DNA of 8,121 nt from Syntrophomonadaceae bacterium (lineage in GTDB: Bacteria; Bacillota_B; Syntrophomonadia; Syntrophomonadales; Syntrophomonadaceae), in NCBI GenBank assembly GCA_030627145.1, contig DAOUSQ010000037.1, forward strand, positions 1 to 8,121, given 5' to 3'. Below the pieces are notes generated by a model, which saw only the letters and a program-made list of their open reading frames with translations, was not told where the DNA came from and did no database searches. Position numbers and translations under genes: made by a program. Position 1 is the stretch's first letter. Each line of letters begins with the position of its first letter. Below are positions 1-5,811 of this stretch, in pieces.

Positions 1-30
1 CTGTGGTAATCTGTGTCCATCTGTGGCTAA
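1..30 (+). repeat. Three 10-bp CTGTG units upstream of polC
   Basis: Three consecutive 10-base units each begin with CTGTG (at 1, 11 and 21): CTGTGGTAAT, CTGTGTCCAT and CTGTGGCTAA. Bases 7-30 match the reverse complement of 3836-3859 at 22 of 24 positions, so related copies lie in inverted orientation on the two sides of polC. Words of this kind (ATCTGTGT followed by CATCTGTGG) are, from general familiarity, common as intergenic filler in many environmental bacterial genomes. No function is evident. The left edge may continue outside the window. Confidence 0.75.
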
Positions 31-53
31 CAATAATTAAGAATTCAAAATTA
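27..53 (+). repeat. 27-bp AT-rich intergenic repeat, copy 1
   Basis: This segment (CTAACAA, then TAATTAAG, then AATTCAAAATTA) recurs at 5808-5834 with a single difference, T instead of A at the seventh base. Both copies sit a short distance upstream of the ribosome binding site of a gene, polC here and rnpM there. It could be a dispersed repeat or a conserved leader element; the sequence alone does not decide. Confidence 0.75.
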
Positions 54-82
54 GCTAAAAAAGACCTTGGAGGGCTGAAATA

Positions 83-3000
83 GTGGCTATTGAATTTTAC
101 ACTTTTGTAAGTGGTTTTTTGGATAAGGAAACCGCCGATTTTTGGGAAGGGTCGCTGGTTAAGAAGATAGATGTGTATAAGGAAAAGATGTTATGGATAT
201 TATATGTATCCATTGAAAAGCCCCTTCCGGTTAAAATAGTACATAAAACATCTGAAAAACTGTGCCGGGCGTTTGATTTTTTAGATGAAGTCCAGATTAT
301 CCTGCATTTGAAGAATTTCAGACAGAATATTGACAGCATAATAACAGAGCGCCGGGATGATTTATCATCCTGTTTGTTTTCTGGTAATAATGTAATTGAG
401 TCCATAGAATGGCAGGTTGGGGAGGACAGGCTGGATTTAATTGCCGGGGATGAGAGTGCCTATAACTATATTATTGAAAAAGAAATTTGTACAGGCTTAT
501 CCGCCTGGTTTATGCAGGAGTATTTCCTGCGTGTTCTGGTAAGAGCTTTATGCAGTAAGCAAGAAATAGCTGCTGTTTCAAGCAATGATTTTATACTTCG
601 CAAAGAAGTTGAAGTAATGGAAGTTGAAGAGGACAGGAGCAACGATAAAAGAAGACCTATTAAAAAAGAAAAGAAAGATAATAAACTGCTTAATGCTAAA
701 GTTATTAAAATATCCGAGCTTGAAGAGGGTTCGCGGGCCGCAGTTATTGAAGGAGAGGTCTGGAAGAAGGATATTAATAATATAAAAGGCGGGCGGTATG
801 TAATCAGCTACTATTTAACTGATTATACTGATACGGTTATTGTTAAATCGTTTGTAGACAAGATTAAAGATGATCAAATAAATGCTGGTGACTCTATAAG
901 GGTTCGCGGAAGTGTACGCTATGATGATTATGTTAAGGAAATAGTCCTTTCGCTGGATTCTTACGTTGTCATGAAAAAGACCGAGAGAGTAGATACGTGT
1001 GAGGAGAAGAGAATAGAGCTGCATGCCCATACCAAAATGAGTGCTATGGATGGGCTTACGGAAATAAATGGACTCGTAAAAAGAGCGGCTGAGTGGAAGC
1101 ATCCGGCAATAGCTATTACCGATCATGGAGGTGTTCAGGCGTTTCCGGATGCTTACCATGCTGCCGGGAGATATAATATTAAAGTAATCTATGGTGTTGA
1201 AGCATATCTGGTTGAAGAAAATAAAAAAGAACGCCCATATCACATTGTGCTTTTAGCCAGGAACCTGACCGGGCTGAAGAATATGTATCACCTGGTTAGT
1301 ATTTCTTATATTGATTATTTTTACCGACGCCCGAAGGTACCCAGGGAAGAATTAAGCAAATACCGTGAAGGGCTGCTCTTAGGTACTGCCTGTGAGGCGG
1401 GAGAGCTTTACAGGGCTATTATTAACGGTGCAGATGAAAAAGAGATAGAAAGTATTGCTTCGTTCTATGATTACCTGGAAATTCAACCTGTTCAGAATAA
1501 TGAATTTCTTATCAGGGACGGCAGGGTCGAAAATGAAGACCACTTGAGAAGGATAAACCAGTCTATTGTAGAGCTGGGCAAAAAGCTGAATAAACCTGTT
1601 GCAGCAACCGGGGACGTTCATTTTTTAGATCCCCATCATGAGATATTCAGGAGAATTATCCAGGCCGGGCAGGGGTACGAAGATGCTGAAGCGCAGGCTC
1701 CTTTGTATTTTAGGACTACAGATGAAATGCTTGAGGAATTTGCTTACCTGGGCGATGAGGATGCAAAGATGGTTGTTATTGATAATCCTATGGTTATAAA
1801 TGAAATGATCGAGAATATTAAACCTGTACCTGACGGGTTTTATCCGCCCAAGATTGATACGGCTGAAGAAGAGATAACTGAGCTTACCTGGGAAAATGCC
1901 CATGCACTGTATGGCGATGACCTCCCGGCGCTAGTTGAGGAAAGGATTGTCCATGAGCTTGATTCTATTACCAGGCATGGTTTCAGTGTCCTTTATCTTA
2001 TTGCCCACAAGCTGGTAAAGAAATCAAATGAGGATGGGTATCTTGTGGGTTCCAGGGGGTCTGTTGGTTCTTCCCTTGTGGCCTATTTTACAGGTATAAC
2101 CGAGGTCAACCCTTTAAAACCCCATTATTTATGCTCTGAATGTTCATACAGTGAATTTGTGCTTGATGGGTCTGCAGGTTGCGGGGCTGATTTGGAGGAT
2201 AAGAATTGCCCGGTTTGCGGTAAGGTTATGTGTAAAGACGGGTTTGATATACCTTTTGAGACTTTCCTGGGTTTTGAAGGTGATAAGGTGCCGGATATAG
2301 ACCTGAATTTTTCCGGAGATTACCAGGGCTGTGCACATCAATATGTTGAAGAGCTGTTTGGCAGGGAAAATGTTTTTAGAGCGGGGACTATATCGACAAT
2401 TGCGGAGAAAACAGCCTATGGATTTGTGAAGAATTATGCAGATAGTATGCAGATAGTAATAAAGAATTCCGAAATTAACCGGCTGGTTAAAGGAATTACC
2501 GGGGTGAGGAGGACTACCGGGCAGCATCCGGGAGGATTAATCGTCGTTCCCAGGGACAGGGATATACTAGAATTTACTCCTCTGCAGCATCCTGCTGATA
2601 ATAAGGACTCGGGAGTTATCACTACCCATTTTGAATACCATGCTATAGGAGACCAGCTGGTAAAACTGGATATACTGGGGCATGATGATCCCACGGTAAT
2701 TAAGGAGTTAGAAGACCTTACCGGGATTAAAGCTTCGAGCATCAGCCTGAGTGAGAAAGAGACTATGAAGATATTCTCCGGGGTGGAACCGCTGGGAGTA
2801 ACTCCAGAGGATATTGATTCTACTGTTGGTACTTATGGAATACCTGAATTCGGTACCCGTTTCGTCAGGCAGATGTTAGAGGCCACCAGGCCGACCACTT
2901 TTTCAGAACTGGTCAGAATAAGCGGATTATCACACGGGACCAATGTATGGCTTAATAATGCCCGGGATTTAATCAGGGATGAAACCGCTACTTTAGGTGA

Positions 3001-3715
3001 GGTTATCTGCACCAGGGATGATATTATGACCTATTTAATTCAACAGGGAATTGAAAAGAAACAGGCGTTTAAGATAATGGAAAAGGTGCGCAAGGGCAGA
3101 GGCTTGAGCAGTGATGAGGCGGATATTATGAGCGACTGTGATGTGCCATCGTGGTACATTGATTCCTGTAACAAGATTGAATACATGTTTCCCAAGGCCC
3201 ATGCGGTAGCCTATGTTACTATGGCATATCGTATAGCTTATTTTAAGGTTTATTATCCACTGCAATTTTATGCCAGCTTTTTCAGCATCAGGGCCGAGGA
3301 TTTTGATTCGGAAATAATACTGAAAGGCTATGATTCTATTAAAAGGCGAATTAAAGAAATAAATAATATGGGTAATTCTGCTTCCCAGAAGGAGAAGAAA
3401 CTACTGCCCGTGTTGGAAGTGGCCATGGAGGCGTGTGTTCGCGGGGTGAAATTTTACCCGGTTGATATATATAAGTCCCGTGCGGAAAAATTTGTCGTTT
3501 GTGAAGATGGACTCCTGCTGCCTTTTTCAGCACTGCCCAATGTTGGGGTAACTGCTGCGAAGGGAATTGAAGATTCACAGGCAGAGGGAGAGTATTTGTC
3601 TATAGAAGAGTTTCAGAAGAGGACGCATTTGAATAAGACTGCAATGGATATTATGAGAAAGAATGGCTGTTTCAAGGACCTACCCGAAAGCTCGCAGCTA
3701 AGCCTTTTTGGGTAG
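83..3715 (+). CDS. polC: PolC-type DNA polymerase III alpha subunit lacking the inserted 3'-5' exonuclease domain
   Basis: Replicative DNA polymerase of Firmicutes, which synthesises DNA at the fork bound to the beta clamp. The start is GTG, eight bases after TTGGAGGG (67-74). Domains: PolC N-terminal region (about 1-185), a charged linker, an OB fold (about 206-298), the PHP domain (about 312-520), a Cys4 zinc site (C684, C687, C709, C712), the polymerase core, a helix-hairpin-helix region near 1155-1165, and a C-terminal clamp-binding QLSLF (1205-1209). Predicted catalytic aspartates are D738 and D740 in PDIDLNFSG and D863 in KLDILGHDD. At 1210 residues it is over 200 shorter than usual PolC (about 1430). 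The DnaQ-like exonuclease normally inserted in the PHP domain is absent: EAYLVEENKKE (373-383) runs directly into RPYHIVLLARN, with no DxE exonuclease motif anywhere. PHP metal ligands H314, H316, D323, H348, E373, H387, C437, D511 and H513 all appear present. The reading frame is intact, so this looks like a functional domain-loss form rather than a pseudogene. Confidence 0.97.
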   Translation: MAIEFYTFVSGFLDKETADFWEGSLVKKIDVYKEKMLWILYVSIEKPLPVKIVHKTSEKLCRAFDFLDEVQIILHLKNFRQNIDSIITERRDDLSSCLFSGNNVIESIEWQVGEDRLDLIAGDESAYNYIIEKEICTGLSAWFMQEYFLRVLVRALCSKQEIAAVSSNDFILRKEVEVMEVEEDRSNDKRRPIKKEKKDNKLLNAKVIKISELEEGSRAAVIEGEVWKKDINNIKGGRYVISYYLTDYTDTVIVKSFVDKIKDDQINAGDSIRVRGSVRYDDYVKEIVLSLDSYVVMKKTERVDTCEEKRIELHAHTKMSAMDGLTEINGLVKRAAEWKHPAIAITDHGGVQAFPDAYHAAGRYNIKVIYGVEAYLVEENKKERPYHIVLLARNLTGLKNMYHLVSISYIDYFYRRPKVPREELSKYREGLLLGTACEAGELYRAIINGADEKEIESIASFYDYLEIQPVQNNEFLIRDGRVENEDHLRRINQSIVELGKKLNKPVAATGDVHFLDPHHEIFRRIIQAGQGYEDAEAQAPLYFRTTDEMLEEFAYLGDEDAKMVVIDNPMVINEMIENIKPVPDGFYPPKIDTAEEEITELTWENAHALYGDDLPALVEERIVHELDSITRHGFSVLYLIAHKLVKKSNEDGYLVGSRGSVGSSLVAYFTGITEVNPLKPHYLCSECSYSEFVLDGSAGCGADLEDKNCPVCGKVMCKDGFDIPFETFLGFEGDKVPDIDLNFSGDYQGCAHQYVEELFGRENVFRAGTISTIAEKTAYGFVKNYADSMQIVIKNSEINRLVKGITGVRRTTGQHPGGLIVVPRDRDILEFTPLQHPADNKDSGVITTHFEYHAIGDQLVKLDILGHDDPTVIKELEDLTGIKASSISLSEKETMKIFSGVEPLGVTPEDIDSTVGTYGIPEFGTRFVRQMLEATRPTTFSELVRISGLSHGTNVWLNNARDLIRDETATLGEVICTRDDIMTYLIQQGIEKKQAFKIMEKVRKGRGLSSDEADIMSDCDVPSWYIDSCNKIEYMFPKAHAVAYVTMAYRIAYFKVYYPLQFYASFFSIRAEDFDSEIILKGYDSIKRRIKEINNMGNSASQKEKKLLPVLEVAMEACVRGVKFYPVDIYKSRAEKFVVCEDGLLLPFSALPNVGVTAAKGIEDSQAEGEYLSIEEFQKRTHLNKTAMDIMRKNGCFKDLPESSQLSLFG

Positions 3716-3778
3716 AGAATAGGGAGTAGAGAATAGAGAATAGAGAATAGAGAATAGAGAATAGAGAATAGAGAATAG
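3716..3778 (+). repeat. Tandem heptamer array, 9 units of AGAATAG
   Basis: Nine 7-base units follow directly on the polC stop codon (TAG, 3713-3715): AGAATAG, one variant GGAGTAG, then seven perfect AGAATAG copies. Because the stop itself ends in the same TAG as each unit, the array appears to begin at the stop codon. The perfect identity of the last seven copies suggests recent expansion by slippage. A change in copy number would not alter the PolC protein. Confidence 0.95.
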
Positions 3779-3785
3779 ATACGGT

Positions 3786-3805
3786 AGGAAAGCTGACGCT
3801 TTCCT
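3786..3805 (+). terminator. Hairpin after polC, weak terminator candidate
   Basis: AGGAAAGC, a TGAC loop and GCTTTCCT form a perfect 8-bp stem (3786-3793 with 3798-3805), followed only by TTG. The position shortly after polC fits a transcription terminator, but the U-tract is short, so termination would be weak at best. It may instead belong to the intergenic repeat mosaic, since a similar hairpin follows the heptamers after nusA. Confidence 0.45.
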
Positions 3806-3835
3806 TTGATAATAGGTAATAGATGCGGAGTTTTA

Positions 3836-3859
3836 TTAACCACAGATGTACACAGATTA
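3836..3859 (-). repeat. Inverted copy of the CTGTG repeat downstream of polC
   Basis: TTAACCACAG followed by ATGTACACAGATTA is the reverse complement of bases 7-30 with two mismatches. The CACAG words are again spaced 10 bases apart. With the copy at 1-30 it brackets the polC gene in inverted orientation. Confidence 0.75.
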
Positions 3860-3909
3860 ACGCCAGATAATTTTTTTGTTTCGAGTTCGCTTGGCTTACG
3901 ATGTATTTG

Positions 3910-3930
3910 GGGATTAATCCCTTCGGGATT
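3910..3930. repeat. Overlapping palindromes, GGGATTAATCCC and AATCCC/GGGATT
   Basis: Bases 3910-3921 are a perfect 12-base palindrome, GGGATTAATCCC. The right half (AATCCC, 3916-3921) also pairs with GGGATT (3925-3930) across a TTC loop, so two mutually exclusive foldings are possible. There is no T-tract right after it, so a terminator is unlikely. The role is unknown. Confidence 0.5.
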
Positions 3931-3939
3931 TGAATAAGA

Positions 3940-3961
3940 GAAAAAAGCGATAGTTTTTTTC
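3940..3961 (+). other. A/T-only hairpin GAAAAAA/TTTTTTC
   Basis: GAAAAAA (3940-3946) can pair with TTTTTTC (3955-3961) around a loop of about eight bases. The stem is nearly all A-T and thermodynamically poor. It is noted because A-run/T-run hairpins of similar form follow the heptamers after polC and after nusA. Confidence 0.3.
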
Positions 3962-3969
3962 AACAGAAA

Positions 3970-3988
3970 CTATTCACTATTCACTATT
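3970..3988 (-). repeat. Reversed TGAATAG heptamer block upstream of rimP
   Basis: CTATTCACTATTCACTATT is the reverse complement of two and a half TGAATAG units. Its complement matches 5769-5786 at the nusA stop codon over 18 bases, so the rimP-nusA block is bracketed by inverted copies of the same short repeat. Confidence 0.8.
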
Positions 3989-4004
3989 TTTAGGGTGGTT
4001 AAAC

Positions 4005-4034
4005 TTGTGTTAGGTTATACCGTTGTGTTATACT
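4005..4034 (+). promoter_or_regulatory. Likely sigma-A promoter for the rimP-nusA-infB operon
   Basis: An extended -10 (TGT then TATACT, 4026-4034) matches TGnTATAAT at all but one base. TTGTGT at 4005-4010 is a weak -35 with an 18-base spacer. Transcription would start near 4041, placing the leader hairpin about 25 bases into the RNA. An upstream rimP start at 4023 would lie inside this promoter, which supports a start further downstream. Prediction from sequence only. Confidence 0.55.
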
Positions 4035-4064
4035 CTAAGCAATGTTACTAATATTGCGAACCAC

Positions 4065-4087
4065 AAGTGGGTATGCACCCACTTTTT
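4065..4087 (+). promoter_or_regulatory. rimP leader hairpin with T-tract, possible attenuator
   Basis: AAGTGGGT (4065-4072), an ATGC loop and ACCCACTT (4077-4084) form a perfect 8-bp stem that runs into TTT, giving five consecutive T bases (4083-4087). This is the shape of an intrinsic terminator and lies between the likely promoter and rimP. From memory, a GTGGG/CCCAC hairpin precedes rimP in many Firmicutes, where regulation of the operon at this point, possibly by NusA or other operon products, is plausible. It may be a conserved leader element or a simple terminator of upstream transcription. Confidence 0.7.
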
Positions 4088-4123
4088 CTATTGTAATACA
4101 CCCGGTGAAGTGGATTTGATTTT

Positions 4124-4132
4124 GGGGGTGAT
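4124..4132 (+). promoter_or_regulatory. Strong ribosome binding site of rimP
   Basis: GGGGGTGAT differs by one base from GGAGGTGAT, the complement of the 16S rRNA 3' end. Its spacing favours a start around 4134-4139 (ATA or ATC codons in the rimP frame) rather than the GTG at 4128, which lies inside the site. This leaves the exact rimP start open. Confidence 0.55.
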
Positions 4133-4589
4133 AATAATCGTAGGGTCAGTAATTCAGCAGATTGAGAAACCTATTGAGGACAGATTGAGTAGTAGTAATA
4201 TAGAATTGGTAGATATTCAATACCGTAAGGAAAACCAGGAACAGGTACTCAGGATTCTTATTGACAGTGAAGCCGGGGTAAGTCTGGAGCTTTGTTCAGA
4301 GGCTACCCACATGGTGAAAGATATTATAGATGAGAAGGATATTTTTTATGATCATCTGGAAGTTTCTTCACCAGGACTGGATCGGGTTTTAAAAAAAGAT
4401 AAAGATTTTGAGCGGTTTACCGGAAAAAAAATAAAGGTTAAGACTTTGAAAGCTTATAACGGTTTCCGTAAAATCAAAGGTATTTTAAAGGGATTTGATA
4501 ATGAGTATATTAAAGTGGAATCACATAATGAAGTTATGACAATACCACGGGATATGATAACTATAGTTAAGCTAGATCCAGATATTTAG
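4128..4589 (+). CDS. rimP: Ribosome maturation factor RimP
   Basis: RimP binds the 30S precursor and aids late maturation of the small subunit in the cytoplasm. From the GTG chosen here the protein has 153 residues, the usual family length. The N-terminal alpha/beta domain covers about 1-85, with ELVDIQYRKE, LRILIDSEAGVSLE and the family signature EVSSPGLDR (about 78-86). The C-terminal SH3-like domain follows, with FTGKKIKVKT and GILKGFDN. The frame is open back to a TTG at 4023, but that extension would encode the leader hairpin and promoter and has no family counterpart. The start is uncertain: GTG at 4128 is the only nearby canonical codon, yet the strong ribosome binding site (4124-4132) would fit ATC at 4137 better, giving 150 residues. 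The gene ends 14 bases before nusA and is the first of the operon. Confidence 0.93.
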   Translation: MIIIVGSVIQQIEKPIEDRLSSSNIELVDIQYRKENQEQVLRILIDSEAGVSLELCSEATHMVKDIIDEKDIFYDHLEVSSPGLDRVLKKDKDFERFTGKKIKVKTLKAYNGFRKIKGILKGFDNEYIKVESHNEVMTIPRDMITIVKLDPDI

Positions 4590-4603
4590 GAGGAGGACGA
4601 ACA

Positions 4604-5773
4604 ATGTCTACTGAATTAATACAGGCATTGAATGATATAGAAAAAGAACGAGGGATTTCCAAAGCAACACTTATTGAAGCAATAAAAACAGCTTTAAATA
4701 CAGCATATAAGAAGAATTTTGGTGCTGCTCGGAATGTAAGTGTGGAGTTTAATGAAATTTCGGGCGATGTGAGGGTTTTTTCCCAGAAGAAGGTCGTGAA
4801 TAACGTAAGTGACAAACGACTGGAAATACCTTTCGAAGAGGCAAAGGAACTTTATCCAGATTGCAACCTGGAGGATATGGTTTATGTTGAGGCAACTCCG
4901 TCAGATTTCGGGAGAATTGCTGCTCAAACAGCCAAACAGGTTGTTATACAAAAGGTTAGAGAAGCAGAGAGAAGTCTAATTTATGAAGAATTTTTAGAAC
5001 GAGAAGGCGAAATAGTAACCGGTATAATAGACAGGATAGAAAACAAGACTATTTATATTGGCCTGGGAAGGACTGATGGAATTATTCTTCCTTCAGACCA
5101 GATAAACGGTGAAAAGTACCAAATTGGGCAAAGAATAAAGGGTTATATTTATGAGGTTAAGAATACATCCAAAGGGGCTAATATTTTTGTATCCAGGTCA
5201 CATCCATATTTTTTGCGCAGGCTTTTTGAATTAGAAGTCCCGGAAATTTATGATGGGGTTGTAGAAATTAAATCTATAGCCCGTGAGGCAGGGTCAAGGT
5301 CAAAAATATCGGTATATTCTCTTGATGATAAAGTTGATGCTGTTGGCGCATGTGTAGGGCCGCGAGGGTTCAGGGTACAAAATATTGTTTCTGAACTGGG
5401 CGGAGAGAAAATCGATATCATTAAGTATGATAGAGAACCGGAAAAGTTTATTGCCAATGCTTTAAGTCCGTCGAAAGTTATTGCAGTTCATGTTAATGAA
5501 GAAGAAAAGGTAGCCAGGGTAGTTGTACCGGATTATCAGCTGTCACTTGCTATTGGTAAAGAAGGACAAAACGCCCGCCTGGCTGCAAGGTTGGTTAATT
5601 GGAAAATAGATATTAAGAGTGAAAGCCAGTATGCCGAGGAATATCCTGAAGAATACGATGAGGAATATACCGAAGAATATGATGAAGATATAATGGAAAA
5701 TGATATTGATGAAGTGGATAATGATATTAATATAGAAGAAATAGATGAGACAGAAGATGAAATCAGAGAATAG
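4604..5773 (+). CDS. nusA: Transcription termination/antitermination factor NusA
   Basis: NusA binds RNA polymerase and nascent RNA to promote pausing, hairpin-dependent termination or antitermination. The ATG follows TTAGGAGGAGG with ideal spacing. The order is an N-terminal polymerase-binding domain (about 1-125, beginning MSTELIQALNDIEKERGISK), an S1 domain (about 135-200), KH1 with GPRG at 252-255 and KH2 with GKEG at 318-321 (IGKEGQNARLAARL). At 389 residues it is slightly longer than typical Firmicutes NusA (about 370) because of an acidic tail (about 340-389) with four EEYx repeats (345-360) followed by D/E/I-rich sequence. The E. coli AR2 repeats are absent, as usual outside proteobacteria. 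It is probably co-transcribed with rimP, 14 bases upstream. Its TAG stop lies within a TGAATAG repeat block. Confidence 0.98.
   Translation: MSTELIQALNDIEKERGISKATLIEAIKTALNTAYKKNFGAARNVSVEFNEISGDVRVFSQKKVVNNVSDKRLEIPFEEAKELYPDCNLEDMVYVEATPSDFGRIAAQTAKQVVIQKVREAERSLIYEEFLEREGEIVTGIIDRIENKTIYIGLGRTDGIILPSDQINGEKYQIGQRIKGYIYEVKNTSKGANIFVSRSHPYFLRRLFELEVPEIYDGVVEIKSIAREAGSRSKISVYSLDDKVDAVGACVGPRGFRVQNIVSELGGEKIDIIKYDREPEKFIANALSPSKVIAVHVNEEEKVARVVVPDYQLSLAIGKEGQNARLAARLVNWKIDIKSESQYAEEYPEEYDEEYTEEYDEDIMENDIDEVDNDINIEEIDETEDEIRE
5636..5683 (+). repeat. Four 12-base repeats encoding EEYx in the NusA tail
   Basis: Each 12-base unit reads GAR GAR TAY followed by one variable codon (Pro, Asp, Thr, Asp). 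Synonymous differences (GAA/GAG, TAT/TAC) between units suggest the repeat is not very recent or is maintained at the protein level. It lies within nusA residues 345-360. Confidence 0.8.
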
Positions 5774-5786
5774 TGAATAGTGAATA
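5769..5786 (+). repeat. TGAATAG heptamer block overlapping the nusA stop codon
   Basis: AATAGTGAATAGTGAATA contains two and a half heptamers, and the nusA stop (TAG, 5771-5773) is part of the first. It is the reverse complement of 3971-3988 upstream of rimP and is related to the AGAATAG array that begins at the polC stop. Confidence 0.8.
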
Positions 5787-5811
5787 TTAGAAAAAGTAGA
5801 GCTTTTTCTAA
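5787..5811 (+). terminator. Hairpin between nusA and rnpM, partial terminator candidate
   Basis: TTAGAAAAAG (5787-5796) pairs perfectly with CTTTTTCTAA (5802-5811) around a TAGAG loop. The run of T lies inside the stem rather than after it, so intrinsic termination is doubtful. It could cause modest attenuation or mark an RNA processing site, reducing expression of the downstream genes relative to rimP-nusA. It could also be part of the repeat mosaic. Confidence 0.4.

Larger units (their letters stand above)
3716..4127. other. Repeat-rich intergenic region between polC and rimP
   Basis: This stretch of about 400 bases holds no convincing gene. In order it contains a heptamer array, a short G/C-containing hairpin, an inverted copy of the CTGTG repeat, an AT-rich part with a T-run (3870-3876), two more hairpins, a reversed heptamer block, a promoter candidate and the rimP leader hairpin. 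Open frames crossing it on either strand are repetitive and show no family resemblance. Confidence 0.8.

Noticed and set aside
83..3715. polC as a pseudogene because it is short
   Set aside because: The frame is uninterrupted, catalytic aspartates, zinc site and clamp motif are intact, and the missing part corresponds to one whole domain.
83..3715. Assignment as DnaE rather than PolC
   Set aside because: The OB fold precedes the PHP domain, the zinc site and PDIDLNFSG are of PolC type, and the protein ends with a C-terminal clamp motif as PolC does; DnaE begins with the PHP domain.
3716..3778. CRISPR-like or mobile element reading of the heptamer array
   Set aside because: The units are contiguous 7-mers without spacers, and there is no transposase or cas gene or terminal structure nearby; slippage of a simple repeat explains it.
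3861..3905. T-run at 3870-3876 as a terminator
   Set aside because: No stem precedes the T-run; the bases before it are the CTGTG-type repeat without self-complementarity.
4023..4127. N-terminal extension of rimP from TTG at 4023
   Set aside because: It would start inside the promoter, translate the leader hairpin, lacks a ribosome binding site, and has no counterpart in RimP of usual length.
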